Below, piece by piece: positions 1 to 8,401 of a stretch of DNA of 43,248 nucleotides. The stretch covers positions 1 through 43,248 of the forward strand of contig OMOE01000121.1 in assembly GCA_900290365.1 (NCBI GenBank). Reading direction: 5' to 3'. A model generated the notes under the pieces. That model saw only the letters and a list, made by a program, of their open reading frames with translations. It ran no database searches and was not told the origin of the DNA. Source of the stretch: Syntrophobacter sp. SbD1 (GTDB lineage Bacteria > Desulfobacterota > Syntrophobacteria > Syntrophobacterales > Syntrophobacteraceae). Position 1 is the stretch's first letter; the number at the start of each line of letters is the position of its first letter. A program made the position numbers and the translations under genes.

Positions 1-2
1 TC

Positions 3-476
3 GGGTCTCCCGCTACACCCGGAGGCCGCGCGGGCGATGCTTCAAGTCCGCGCCCGATCTTTTGTGAGGGCGGCCCGACAGGTCTGCCGGGCCTCGTACC
101 CGAAACCGGCTTCATCGAACTCTACCGGATCGATCCATTCTTCGCCCCATATCCCGAATTCAGACTGGCAAGGCAAACAGAGATGGAAGAGCCCTTGGCC
201 GAACTTTTCCTCTCCTTTGGCGACTGCTCTTTCGGGGAGTTCGAGGGGCAGTACTACGGAAAAGATGAATACGACAGTCTGAGTCTCAAGGTAGACCGTT
301 TTCAAGATTATCTGAAAAATAAAGCCGCCGACCTGCCCCTGCGCCCCTGGCACTTTGAAATAGACCCCTACCGGCGCCATTCCCTGATAGCCGCAACCGG
401 CGTCAGGTTTTCGCATAATTTGCTCGGGCAGGTGCTCAAAGAGCTGAGGGAATTTTTGCTCTCCGAGACAAAATAA
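3..476 (+). CDS. C-terminal part of an unidentified protein, truncated by the window start
   Basis: The frame is open from the first bases of the window to a TAA at 474-476, so the start lies upstream. The first in-frame ATG is at 183, but the residues before it (ETGFIELYRIDPFFAPYPEF) read like normal coding sequence, so the gene is likely longer than the ATG start suggests. The product is soluble, rich in aromatic and charged residues, and ends in a helix (LGQVLKELREFLL). I do not recognise the family. It converges on the DUF362 gene across a GC-rich hairpin. That this is coding is moderately sure; the function is unknown. Confidence 0.55.
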   Translation, partial: GSPATPGGRAGDASSPRPIFCEGGPTGLPGLVPETGFIELYRIDPFFAPYPEFRLARQTEMEEPLAELFLSFGDCSFGEFEGQYYGKDEYDSLSLKVDRFQDYLKNKAADLPLRPWHFEIDPYRRHSLIAATGVRFSHNLLGQVLKELREFLLSETK

Positions 477-510
477 CGGTGGGCAGAAGCATAAAAGCGT
501 TGGGAGCTGT

Positions 511-559
511 GCCCCCCACACCCCCTTCGCCGCTGCGCGGCTCCTGGGGGCTGGGGGGC
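511..559. terminator. Large GC-rich hairpin between convergent genes
   Basis: GCCCCCCA (511-518) pairs with TGGGGGGC (552-559), and CCCCC (521-525) pairs with GGGGG (546-550) inside it. It lies between the stop at 476 and the minus-strand stop at 598, so it could terminate both transcripts. Neither side has a clear T-tract, so intrinsic termination is only inferred. Confidence 0.4.
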
Positions 560-597
560 ATAAGCGCTAACTTAAGCGTTCTCACGAACACGCCCCG

Positions 598-1665
598 TCA
601 AAGCCTTATCAGCTCATAGTCAAGGTTACCCAGTCCCAATCTCCGGGCATACTCCAATTGCTGCATGGGGTTCTTACCGGGATGGAACTCTTTGAAAATC
701 TCTTTTCCGCATGTGTCATTTACGAGATCAAGGCTCGCCTTGTCGATGGCAACAGGATCGGTTGAGGCGAAAATCCCCACATCAGGGGCAATCCGCTGGT
801 TTTCGTAGCGCCAGCAATCGCATTCCTTGTTTATGCGCAGAGCAAAATTCAGGAAACCAGCCCTGCCTTTCTTATCTCTTAGAATGGCATAAGCATATTC
901 AACCATCTTTTGCTGGATTTCATCGCCTACTTCGAAATCGATAAATAGAGCCATATTCGGGCATACCCCCACACAACTTGCACACCCGATGCACTTTTCC
1001 TTACTCAGTACCGACCTGTCATCTTCCAAGTGGATGGCCCCGACGGGGCAAACCTTCTCGCACTCGCCACAGCCGACGCATTTATCCTCATAAAAAGTAG
1101 GAGCGGCATCGCAATGTTGGGCCAGCTTACCTGCCCTTGTAGCACAGCCCATTCCAATGTTTTTCAGGGTCCCGCCGAAACTCGTCAATCCATGTCCCTT
1201 GAAATGAGTCACCGCAATAAAAGCATCTGCATCCAGATAACAGCGACCGACCTTGGCCATTTTTATGAGGTTCTGATCGATTTGCACATCACAGACATTC
1301 TCATCTTTTCTTTCATCAGGGATGAAGATACCCACCCCCACAGCTTCCGTTGTGAAACCATGGGCCAGGGCAACTGCAAGATGATCCTCTGAATTGAGGC
1401 GTTTGCCGCGATAAAGCGTATTGGCATCTGAAAGAAAGGGGACGGAGCCCTTGTTGGCGATCTCATCACATATGAGTCGTAAATGATCGGGCCTGACAAA
1501 AGAGTTAGTGCCTTCCTCTCCGAAATGTAGCTTCACAACCACTTTCCGACCTGCTTCGACAACGGACAGCACTCGGCTTTCTGCCAGCAGCAAACCCAGC
1601 TTGCCGTTCACAGCATCGATGTCCTCCGCATCCACGACAGGCGCAAAAAATACCTTGCTCTTCAT
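598..1665 (-). CDS. DUF362 domain protein with two [4Fe-4S] clusters
   Basis: A 355-residue protein. It has a DUF362 domain interrupted by a bacterial ferredoxin module with two CxxCxxCxxxC motifs: C196/C199/C202/C206 (CVGCGECEKVCP) and C225/C228/C231/C235 (CIGCASCVGVCP). Proteins of this family are common in anaerobes and probably carry electrons or bind a metal cofactor; the reaction is not established. No signal peptide or membrane segment is seen, so it should be cytoplasmic. ATG 1665 is preferred because a GAGG sits 8 nt upstream; in-frame ATG 1671 and GTG 1674 are too close to it. The gene follows the exported CMD-like gene by 86 bp on the same strand and may share its transcript. Confidence 0.85.
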   Translation of the reverse strand: MKSKVFFAPVVDAEDIDAVNGKLGLLLAESRVLSVVEAGRKVVVKLHFGEEGTNSFVRPDHLRLICDEIANKGSVPFLSDANTLYRGKRLNSEDHLAVALAHGFTTEAVGVGIFIPDERKDENVCDVQIDQNLIKMAKVGRCYLDADAFIAVTHFKGHGLTSFGGTLKNIGMGCATRAGKLAQHCDAAPTFYEDKCVGCGECEKVCPVGAIHLEDDRSVLSKEKCIGCASCVGVCPNMALFIDFEVGDEIQQKMVEYAYAILRDKKGRAGFLNFALRINKECDCWRYENQRIAPDVGIFASTDPVAIDKASLDLVNDTCGKEIFKEFHPGKNPMQQLEYARRLGLGNLDYELIRL

Positions 1666-1751
1666 GCTCATCACCTCACAGGAAAAAGATTGCTAAAAAT
1701 AGTACCGCTTCAAAACGGACATTATTAGCTTAGATTGTTTCTGCCAGAGCC

Positions 1752-2477
1752 TTAGCCCGCTCTGCTGTTTAGAACCTTACCCAGAATTTCGCTCGCAGTA
1801 TCGGCTTCTTTCTTGCCGACTTTGGCATCAAGCACCGCAACCAAGCTCTTCATCTGAGACTCGGTCAGGCCGACATTGAACCCGATGTTAAAATGGGCCT
1901 GCAGTTGAGGGTTGACCCCCTCCATATTGGCCAAGGCGGAGATGGTCGCGATCTCCCTGCTCTGGAAATCCAGGTTGTCGCGCCCGAAGATGTCCCCGAA
2001 CAGGTGTTCTTTCAAGAAGGCATCAATTGCGGGAGCGAATGTATAAATCACCCCGCTGGCCGGTGATCCTATCAGGCGCGTCTGAATTTCCGTTCCGAGT
2101 TCGAGCTTGCTTTTATTAGGAGGCAGGGGGCTTGGCTCCCTGCCAAGCTCGTCTTTGATGCCTTTCTTCTGCCGTTCCTCTGTAACACCCATAAATGTAC
2201 CGAGGCCGTTCAGGCTGCGAGGGAATCCTGCATAGGCATACATCTGCACGAGGATCTCCTTTATTTCATTCACGGTCAAACCGGCATCCAGTCCTTCGTT
2301 CAGGGCTGCTTTCAGCTTGTCCATATCTCCCTTCGCAGTGAAGGCCGCGATGGTGACGATTTTGCCCTCTTTGGCGTTCAAGCCTTCGTTTTTCATGGTT
2401 TGCGCCTCCGATATGGTTGCAAAGCAGAAAACTAAAATAAAAAATCCCGCCAAAACTAAAGCCGGTTTTATGTCCAT
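1752..2477 (-). CDS. Exported carboxymuconolactone decarboxylase-like (CMD/AhpD superfamily) protein
   Basis: A 241-residue protein with an N-terminal hydrophobic segment (about residues 4-22) and a likely signal peptidase site near SEA-QT, so it should be periplasmic. Two CMD-like helical units follow, at about 40-100 (GLTVNEIKEILVQMYAYAGF) and 165-230 (SREIATISALANMEGVNPQL, HFNIGFNVGLTESQM). The paired CxxC of AhpD peroxidases is absent, so peroxidase activity is not expected. Exported two-domain members of this family are common but their reactions are mostly unknown. ATG 2477 has a GGTGA 5 nt upstream and is preferred over GTG 2486. The DUF362 gene lies downstream on the same strand. Confidence 0.8.
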   Translation of the reverse strand: MDIKPALVLAGFFILVFCFATISEAQTMKNEGLNAKEGKIVTIAAFTAKGDMDKLKAALNEGLDAGLTVNEIKEILVQMYAYAGFPRSLNGLGTFMGVTEERQKKGIKDELGREPSPLPPNKSKLELGTEIQTRLIGSPASGVIYTFAPAIDAFLKEHLFGDIFGRDNLDFQSREIATISALANMEGVNPQLQAHFNIGFNVGLTESQMKSLVAVLDAKVGKKEADTASEILGKVLNSRAG

Positions 2478-2808
2478 GATAATCACCCATTTGAGCTTCT
2501 GGAACGCGCGGCACGCACCAACTATTCAAATCGGAATTAGTCAACTGATAAAGAACTGGAAGGAAGTCTTGATACTGGGTAGATCAACTACCCAATTTCT
2601 CCTCGTCATAATCCCCCTTTACAAAAATCGAAATGTTCCCAATCTTTATCAAAGAGTGATTAGCTCATAGCAGAGAAGGATAGCCGCTTGGGCCTTAAAA
2701 ACTAAAGACGTGAGTTTTGTTGGGTAAGGAAGCAAAGTGAAGATGGATTTGGAGTCTGCCTGGAGTATTCACAAAGATCATTAGTCCTGATGCATATGGA
2801 GAGAGAAA
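2478..2808. other. Divergent intergenic region with one small palindrome
   Basis: These 331 bases separate the minus-strand CMD gene from the plus-strand small protein, so both promoters should lie here. The only clear structure is TGGGTAG-ATCAA-CTACCCA (2576-2594), a 7-bp perfect inverted repeat with a 5-nt loop that could be an operator. I could not place a convincing -35/-10 pair. Confidence 0.4.
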
Positions 2809-3132
2809 ATGGCCGAACCCGCAGAGCGCGAGATGTCTTCTCAGGAAAAATTGGAGTTAGCCCTCAAAGCCAGAGAGCAATTTCTGAAAGAGCAGCCGCA
2901 TCTTCAGTCTTTCCAGGATGAGATCGATCGAATTTTGGAAAACACGGTGGGATTTGAAAACCGAATGTCGGTGCTCTTATTCATGATTGAGGCAAGACTT
3001 TGCGATCTTCGAGAATCAATTGCCAATCTTCTCTCATCTTTCAAAACAGAACGGCTTTTTAATGAAGCCAAAGTTGAAAATGCCGATAGAATCCTTGATT
3101 CTTATACAAATTCGGATGGTTATTTGAATTGA
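2809..3132 (+). CDS. Small helical protein of unknown function
   Basis: A 107-residue acidic protein with a start well placed 8 nt after GGAG. It is predicted to be almost all helix: KLELALKAREQFLKEQPHL, then SFQDEIDRILENTVGF and MSVLLFMIEARLCDLRESIA. It has no signal peptide and no known catalytic motif. The pattern of helices suggests a small oligomer or adaptor. It stands alone on the plus strand and converges on an orphan receiver gene. The good ribosome site and sensible composition support a real gene; function is unknown. Confidence 0.6.
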   Translation: MAEPAEREMSSQEKLELALKAREQFLKEQPHLQSFQDEIDRILENTVGFENRMSVLLFMIEARLCDLRESIANLLSSFKTERLFNEAKVENADRILDSYTNSDGYLN

Positions 3133-3222
3133 GGTTCAGCCAAAGAGAGCCTCGTGAAATCTACCAGATGCTCTGATCGCTCACACATGATGAGATTATA
3201 GTTGAGACAAAAGGCGGCGTTG

Positions 3223-3588
3223 TCAAGCGGAGAGGTTGGTTTCAAGCGCCATAGCGATTTTATTCTTTAATTCGGTCAAATCAAAGCTCTTCACAACATA
3301 GAAATCAGCCGCAATCGATTTCATGTCTTCTTTGAAGGTGTCGTATGCGGTCGAAAGTATGACGGGCAGGTCATAATAATCGTTTCGGATGTCCTGAAGG
3401 ATGTCCAGACCGTTGCAGTCAACCATCTTTATGTCCAGGATAACCAAATCCGGTTTTTCCACTTCAATTCTCTCCAGAAGCTTATTGCCGCCCTCCGCCG
3501 TGGTGACATCGTATCCGGCTACCCTCAGTTCCTCCGAATAAAGGAGCCTGACGTATTCCTGATCATCGACAACAAGTATCTTCGACAT
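3223..3588 (-). CDS. Single-domain response regulator (CheY/Spo0F-like receiver)
   Basis: A 121-residue stand-alone receiver domain. The acidic pair is D8/D9, the phosphoacceptor is D52 (VILDIKM), the switch residue is T80 (ILSTAYD) and the conserved lysine is K100 (VVKSF, where most receivers have KP). There is no output domain, so it would act by protein-protein contact or as a phosphorelay intermediate. No kinase gene is adjacent, which makes it an orphan; the two hybrid kinases elsewhere in the window are possible partners but nothing links them. Its upstream region holds a 13-bp palindrome. Confidence 0.9.
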   Translation of the reverse strand: MSKILVVDDQEYVRLLYSEELRVAGYDVTTAEGGNKLLERIEVEKPDLVILDIKMVDCNGLDILQDIRNDYYDLPVILSTAYDTFKEDMKSIAADFYVVKSFDLTELKNKIAMALETNLSA

Positions 3589-3893
3589 AACTCAACCCCT
3601 TTCCGTTGTATTCATTAATCATTATGGTAAATTGTCATACAAAAGTGTGACTCACACCCCGCTCATCCATTTAGCGCACAATTTAGCAGATCAGTGCAAC
3701 AGTCCGTATTCCCACCGAAAAACCTGTGAGACTATCTCCCTTGGAATCTCCGCCGCACTTGTCATCAATGCTAAGATAGTATTTCAGCAAATACATGTCA
3801 CTTGATTGTCATTTTCGTGTCATTCCCACTACGTACGGCATCAGGCACCTGTTTTCAAATTCACTGGCTCTGGCACCTTCCCCAGCGAACATC
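3589..3893. other. Intergenic region upstream of the receiver gene, with palindrome
   Basis: About 305 bases between the receiver start and the dehydrogenase stop. The one clear element is GTGTGA-C-TCACAC (3645-3657), a perfect 13-bp palindrome 57 bases upstream of the receiver ATG and so a candidate operator. It has CRP-like half-sites (TGTGA/TCACA) but only a one-base spacer, so it is not a CRP site. Nothing else is evident. Confidence 0.35.
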
Positions 3894-4700
3894 TCATTCG
3901 TTTTTTTGCTGTTTTGAAAGCTCCATAAGTTCGGCAGTAAGATGGAAGACGCTTACCAGCGAGCCACCATCGACAGGGTAAGCACCGCCCGTAATATACG
4001 ATGCATCCTCGCCCGCCAGAAATGTCACTAGGGAAGCCACTTCATGAGCTTCTCCGAAACGGCCCAAAGGGATTGCGCGGGTGCGTGCTTTCCTTAGTTC
4101 AGGGTCAGCGTAAATTGCATCAGTTAGCGGTGTGGCTATAGGACCAGGGCAAACAGAGTTGACCCTGATTCCATATTTGGCCCACTCGACCGCCATGAGC
4201 TGCGACAGCATCATAGTCGCCGCTTTGCTGGGACTGTAAGCACCCAAACGAATCTGCGGCATAAAAGAAGACCCTGACGCTACATTGACTATGGCAGCGT
4301 TATCAGCCTTTTTTAAAAAATGCAGCAGACTTTTGCAAACCAGAAATATTGCGCGAGTGTTGATATTCATTACCAGGTCCCAGTCTTCCACAGTTACATC
4401 TTCCAGCATGCCACCAATTTGAATCCCAGCGCAGTTAACGAGAATGTCAAGTTTATCGGTCAAGCTTCTTACCTGGTTCGGCAACCTGTCCTGTATGGCT
4501 TTCGCATCACTCAAATCCATCCGTATCAGATAGGTTTTACTCTCCTCCTTGAGGGGCAAAGTATTCAGTTGTTCAATATTTTTATCGATACAAATAACGC
4601 TAGCTCCGCCCTCTACAAACCGAGCTACACAAGCCGCGCCAATACCTGAAGCTCCCCCTGTAATCAATACCCATTTTTTGGAAAAGTCTTGAATACCCAA
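3894..4700 (-). CDS. Short-chain dehydrogenase/reductase (SDR)
   Basis: A 268-residue classical SDR that should reduce or oxidise a carbonyl/alcohol with NAD(P). It has the dinucleotide-binding TGGASGIG near the N-terminus, the NCAG variant of NNAG, the catalytic serine region (NVASGSS), the active site YSPSK (Y-x3-K) and PGPIATPL. The acidic residue in ICIDKN after the second strand favours NAD(H). TTG 4700 is chosen because GGAG sits 9 nt upstream and it gives the usual SDR N-terminus; the longer GTG start at 4739 has no ribosome site. The substrate cannot be told. The gene is monocistronic, followed upstream by toxin-antitoxin debris. Confidence 0.85.
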   Translation of the reverse strand: MGIQDFSKKWVLITGGASGIGAACVARFVEGGASVICIDKNIEQLNTLPLKEESKTYLIRMDLSDAKAIQDRLPNQVRSLTDKLDILVNCAGIQIGGMLEDVTVEDWDLVMNINTRAIFLVCKSLLHFLKKADNAAIVNVASGSSFMPQIRLGAYSPSKAATMMLSQLMAVEWAKYGIRVNSVCPGPIATPLTDAIYADPELRKARTRAIPLGRFGEAHEVASLVTFLAGEDASYITGGAYPVDGGSLVSVFHLTAELMELSKQQKNE

Positions 4701-4948
4701 AACAATTTTCTCCTTTGCATCCTGCTCCCAATCCTGCACCGATACACGAATATCGCTAAGGCGCCAGAAGTTGCAATAATATGTGAAATACCAGCCAGAG
4801 TCACCTGTCCTATTTCACCAACACCAAATCAGTCCAAGTTAATGACTCGCTTTTCGAGTTGCTCAAATAGACCCTGGAAAGCGGAGAAGATGTTCTAACC
4901 AGTGGGTTCGGCAGATATTCATCAATATATCTCATTGAAATTACAAGA

Positions 4949-5020
4949 TGATCACTTATCTCAGTTTCGGCAAAAAAGCAGTTAAATGCACTGATGGCGG
5001 ACTTGCATGAGGACGATTGA
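4949..5020 (+). pseudogene. Remnant of a DinJ/RelB-type antitoxin (C-terminus only)
   Basis: The frame ending at TGA 5018-5020 reads LNALMADLHEDD, which matches the characteristic LMADL(H/N)xDD end of DinJ/RelB antitoxins. In-frame stops occur just upstream (TGA at 4949), and I could not trace the ribbon-helix-helix domain. It lies directly before the toxin remnant, as expected for this operon type. A chance match of a short tail is possible, but the position argues against it. Confidence 0.5.
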
Positions 5021-5285
5021 GCGCTCATTGGCGTTCAGACGCGATTGCAAAAGGAGGCCAAAGGTTAGCACCAGGCAACGCTCGACATCGACCTGATACC
5101 CGTTCTGATGGCTTTGGCAGACGACCGGTCATTGGCGCCACGGCACCTCGACCATGATCTGAGCGGTGATTGGGAAGGCTACCGCGAGTGCTACGTCAAA
5201 CCTGACCTGCTGCTGGTATACCGCAAATCTGACGCCCTGCCCTATGTCTGGCCCGGCTTGGCTCGCACCGCAAGCTTTTCGGTTG
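5021..5285 (+). pseudogene. Degenerate YafQ-family mRNA interferase toxin
   Basis: YafQ/RelE-family similarity is spread over three frames. FRRDCKR is read from 5034. After a one-base shift EAKG is followed by an in-frame TAG at 5066, then HQATLDIDLIPVLMALADDR. The core reads DHDLSGDWEGYRECYVKPDL and LLVYRKSDA. A second shift near 5230-5240 restores ALCLARLGSHRKLFG and a TGA at 5283-5285, the normal YafQ end. Two frameshifts and one nonsense codon mean the toxin is dead. The open stretch 5108-5320 is only the middle portion plus an out-of-frame tail. Confidence 0.75.
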
Positions 5286-5318
5286 AGACGGCTATAACTC
5301 TTAGCCACCCGCAGTCGT

Positions 5319-5355
5319 AAAAAAGGCGGCACGGGTAATTTCTACCCATGCCGCC
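5319..5355 (-). terminator. Rho-independent terminator of the por operon
   Basis: A 13-bp stem, GGCGGCACGGGTA (5325-5337) against TACCCATGCCGCC (5343-5355), has one mismatch and a 5-nt loop. It is followed on the minus strand by a run of six T (5324-5319). It lies about 60 bases past the porB stop, so it should end the porGDAB transcript. Confidence 0.88.
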
Positions 5356-5413
5356 TCTGATATCAACACCAAATCGTTTCAGCGGTTAAGCCGCCGGGAC
5401 AGGCAATTTTTCT

Positions 5414-6373
5414 CTATTTGTTTCCGTCTCCCTGGTCGCACTTTTCAACCAGCTTCTCATAGAGCTCGTCCACTTTTACCTGGATGTACCCGATTTCGGC
5501 TTCTGTCAGGTGGCGGAAGCGGCGCTGGGGCTTGAAATATTGGGTAACCGGAATTGGCTTTGCCACCTTGCGGGAGAGGAAGTAATGCCCGTCTATCACC
5601 TCGTAGAGCGGAAAGACTCTTGATTGAACGGCAAGTCTTGCCGCTTCGACACTCTCATCGAGCCCACACCGCCAGCCGGTGGGGCAGGGGGAGTAGATGT
5701 GAATGTATGCCGGGCCGGGGACCAGGGAAGCCTTCTTGACCTTGTTCATGAGGTCGATCGGGAAAGCCGGGCTTGCAGTGGCGACGTAGGGTGTGCCGTG
5801 AGCGACGGCAATTTCGGCCACGTTTTTCTTCCAGGTCGCCTGGCCCGAGCTTTTCTTGCCGGGCGGAGAGGTCGTGGTGGAGGCGCCGAAGGGGGTGGAA
5901 GAAGAACGCTGGATGCCGGTGTTCATATATGCTTCGTTATCCAGGCACAGGTAAATGAAGTTGTGGCCGCGCTCAAGAGCGCCTGAAAGAGCTTGCAGGC
6001 CGATATCGGCCGTTGCGCCGTCACCGCCGTAGGCAAGGAATGTTACATCCGGCTGATCGACTATCTTCTTGCGGTTCAGCGCTTTATAAGCCGTCTCCAC
6101 ACCACTCACAACGGCGGCCGCATTTTCGAACGCCACGTGAATCCAGGGTACCCGCCATGCTGACTGCGGCCAGGGAGAACTAATAATTTCCATGCACCCT
6201 GTGGCGCTGACCACGACAACATTGGTTCCGATCGCTTTCATTGCCTGCCGTAAAGCCAACACTTCTCCGCAGCCCTGACACGCGCGGTGACCGGGTGACA
6301 AAGGTTCCACCTCGGGCAAATTTTTAAGGCTAAACCCCTTGAAATTCTTGAGAGCTTCAGATGCAATTCCCAT
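5414..6373 (-). CDS. porB: Pyruvate:ferredoxin oxidoreductase, beta subunit (TPP-binding)
   Basis: The beta subunit (319 residues) of a four-subunit enzyme that oxidises pyruvate with CoA to acetyl-CoA and CO2, passing electrons to ferredoxin; the reverse reaction makes pyruvate. The thiamine diphosphate/Mg motif is GGDGATADIG (about 116-125) followed by NEAYMNTG (146-153). C32, C35, C60 and C230 are placed as the ligands of the beta-subunit [4Fe-4S] cluster. Length is normal. Its ATG shares one base with the porA stop (TAATG), a sign of translational coupling. A related 2-oxoacid such as 2-oxoisovalerate cannot be ruled out as substrate. Confidence 0.92.
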   Translation of the reverse strand: MGIASEALKNFKGFSLKNLPEVEPLSPGHRACQGCGEVLALRQAMKAIGTNVVVVSATGCMEIISSPWPQSAWRVPWIHVAFENAAAVVSGVETAYKALNRKKIVDQPDVTFLAYGGDGATADIGLQALSGALERGHNFIYLCLDNEAYMNTGIQRSSSTPFGASTTTSPPGKKSSGQATWKKNVAEIAVAHGTPYVATASPAFPIDLMNKVKKASLVPGPAYIHIYSPCPTGWRCGLDESVEAARLAVQSRVFPLYEVIDGHYFLSRKVAKPIPVTQYFKPQRRFRHLTEAEIGYIQVKVDELYEKLVEKCDQGDGNK

Positions 6374-7551
6374 TATTCCCTCACATTGATGAATTCGTAA
6401 GCTGGAAGATCACCGTTTTTCGCAGAGGTCACTCGCTCGACCATTTCCTCGAAGTTTTGCTGCGTAACGTCGCGGCCGCCAAGTCCAACGAGGAAGTTGC
6501 CCACTTTGGGCAAAAGGCCATTGTCGAACAGAGCCGACTTTATCTCGAGGGCGACAGGTCCGGATACTTCTCCACCGGCAAAGGCTGTGACCCTGTCAAG
6601 CAAAACCAGGTTCTTTGCGCCCCTTACCGCCTCGACAAGCTCCGCGGCGGGGAAAGGCCTGAAGACGCGGATGCGCGCGATACCTACCTTGTTGCCTCTT
6701 GCGCGCATCGCATCAATAGCTGTCATCGCTGTTTGAGCGATGCTGCCCATGGCAACGATAATGGTTTCGGCGTCTTCGGTCTTATAAGTTTCCACCAGCT
6801 TGTACTGGCGTCCGAACTGCTTGGCGAAAAGGTCGAAAATTGCCTGGATCGCGGGTTTTGACGATTTAAGCGCTTCATCCTGGGCCTTGCGCGCTTCGGT
6901 GAAAACGTCCGGCATACCCACCGGCCCCATTGTAATCGGCTTGGCGGGGTCCAGGCGCAGCACCGGCTTGAAAGGCGGAAGAAATTCCTTGATCTCCGCT
7001 GCCTCGGGCATCATCAAAGGCTCGATTACATGGCTCATTGTAAAGCCGTCCAGGTTCACCTGCACAGGCAGGGATATCCCTTGATCTTCAGCAATACGGA
7101 AGGCCAGTATGGACAGGTCGACGGCCTCCTGGCCGTTTTCGGAGATGAGCTGAATCCATCCGGTATCCCTTGCGTACATCAGATCGGCGTGGTCGTTCCA
7201 GATGTTGATCGGGGCACTGATGGCACGGTTTGCCACGGCCATGACGATAGGCAGCCTCATCGCCGACGCGATATAACAAAGCTCCGACATCAGGGCATAG
7301 CCCTGCGAGCAGGTTGATGTAAAGGTGCGTGCTCCGGCGGCCGAAGAGCCGATACAGGCGCTCATCGCGCTGTGTTCGGATTCAACCGGGACGAAGTCTG
7401 CGTCGAGGTGGCCTTCGGCCACCAGTTCCGCGAGGTGTTCGACAATATGCGTCTGAGGAGTGATCGGATAAGCCGCAACGACGTCTACGTCACACAATCC
7501 TACCGCGTCGGCAAGAGCAATGGAAACTTCAATACCTATTCTTTTGGACAT
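6373..7551 (-). CDS. porA: Pyruvate:ferredoxin oxidoreductase, alpha subunit
   Basis: The alpha subunit (392 residues), with the pyrimidine-binding half of the thiamine diphosphate site and the family signature AAYPITPQT (26-34). VPVESEHSAMSACIGSSAAG and RTFTSTCSQGYALMSELCY follow, all typical of PorA. The C-terminal part is the transketolase C-like domain. It is third in the order gamma-delta-alpha-beta, the same order as in Thermotoga and Helicobacter type enzymes. Its start lies one base past the porD stop, so the operon is tightly packed. The enzyme is cytoplasmic and oxygen-sensitive, consistent with an anaerobe. Confidence 0.93.
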   Translation of the reverse strand: MSKRIGIEVSIALADAVGLCDVDVVAAYPITPQTHIVEHLAELVAEGHLDADFVPVESEHSAMSACIGSSAAGARTFTSTCSQGYALMSELCYIASAMRLPIVMAVANRAISAPINIWNDHADLMYARDTGWIQLISENGQEAVDLSILAFRIAEDQGISLPVQVNLDGFTMSHVIEPLMMPEAAEIKEFLPPFKPVLRLDPAKPITMGPVGMPDVFTEARKAQDEALKSSKPAIQAIFDLFAKQFGRQYKLVETYKTEDAETIIVAMGSIAQTAMTAIDAMRARGNKVGIARIRVFRPFPAAELVEAVRGAKNLVLLDRVTAFAGGEVSGPVALEIKSALFDNGLLPKVGNFLVGLGGRDVTQQNFEEMVERVTSAKNGDLPAYEFINVRE

Positions 7552-7552
7552 A

Positions 7553-7846
7553 TCAGTCGACCTCCTGAACCATCTTTATGGCGTCCACAGGACATTCCCT
7601 GGCGCAAATGCCGCAGCCCTTGCACCAGTAATAGTTATGCACGTAGTAGCCGTCTGCGTCCTTGCTGTAAACCATATCGGGGCAAAAAATATAGCACTGG
7701 CCGCACTTGATGCACTTCTCGCAATCAGTTTCGGGCCGCATGGATCGCCAGTCCCCGGTTTTCAACTCGGCTGCGTTCCCCGGATTGGTAATGGCGATCC
7801 CAGGGGTCAATTCTTTCCAGCTCTTGATTCCGGTCTCTTTAGCCAC
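7553..7846 (-). CDS. porD: Pyruvate:ferredoxin oxidoreductase, delta subunit (2x[4Fe-4S])
   Basis: A 97-residue ferredoxin-like subunit that passes electrons from the catalytic core to ferredoxin. It has two motifs: C45/C48/C51/C55 (CIKCGQCYIFCP) and C75/C78/C81/C85 (CKGCGICARECP). An extra Cys at 42 precedes the first motif. It lies between porG (3 bases away) and porA (1 base away). Length and order are normal for PorD. Confidence 0.93.
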   Translation of the reverse strand: MAKETGIKSWKELTPGIAITNPGNAAELKTGDWRSMRPETDCEKCIKCGQCYIFCPDMVYSKDADGYYVHNYYWCKGCGICARECPVDAIKMVQEVD

Positions 7847-7849
7847 TTT

Positions 7850-8401
7850 CTATTCCTCCACCACCTTGGTTTCTTGGTAAGCGCGCGAGCATGCATTCAT
7901 GTTCTTCTCGGCAATCGGCCCGAAACGGCGCTTGATCGGATCCTGCAAGCTGCCGATCTCAATAATTGCCGTGACTTTGACAAGGGCGCCCAACATGGTA
8001 GTGTTGGTGATGGGAACACGCATGGTTTCCATTGCGATTTTGGAAGCGTCCACAGTGGCGAGCCTGGCCTTTAAGCCGGACTCCTTGCGAACCTGCTCCA
8101 CACTCTTCGATGTATTGAGAATCACAACCCCACCCTCTTTTAGTCCCGCTTCAACATTGATAATTTTGAGCAGCGTGGGATCGAGGACGATAACAATATC
8201 GGGTTCATATACTTTTTCCCGAGTAACAATCGGGGCCTCACTGACCCGGACGAAGGCCATTACAGGAGCGCCGCGCCGTTCCGGGCCGAAGCTCGGGAAT
8301 GCCTGGGCATACTTGCCTTCTCCGATTGCCGCCAGCGCCGTAAGCTCGGCTGAGGTCACAGCACCCTGGCCCCCTCGTCCATGAAAACGAATTTCAACCA
8401 T
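7850..8401 (-). CDS. porG: Pyruvate:ferredoxin oxidoreductase, gamma subunit
   Basis: The 183-residue gamma subunit, first gene of the operon. The N-terminal signature EIRFHGRGGQGAVTSAELTA and later QAFPSFGPERRGAPV are diagnostic for PorG-type domains. It contributes to CoA binding and assembly of the complex. The upstream 330-bp gap, shared with the divergent repeat-protein gene, should contain the operon promoter. Confidence 0.93.
   Translation of the reverse strand: MVEIRFHGRGGQGAVTSAELTALAAIGEGKYAQAFPSFGPERRGAPVMAFVRVSEAPIVTREKVYEPDIVIVLDPTLLKIINVEAGLKEGGVVILNTSKSVEQVRKESGLKARLATVDASKIAMETMRVPITNTTMLGALVKVTAIIEIGSLQDPIKRRFGPIAEKNMNACSRAYQETKVVEE

Noticed and set aside
4810..5028. 72-codon minus-strand open frame
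   Set aside because: It is antisense to the antitoxin remnant and has no ribosome site or family pattern.
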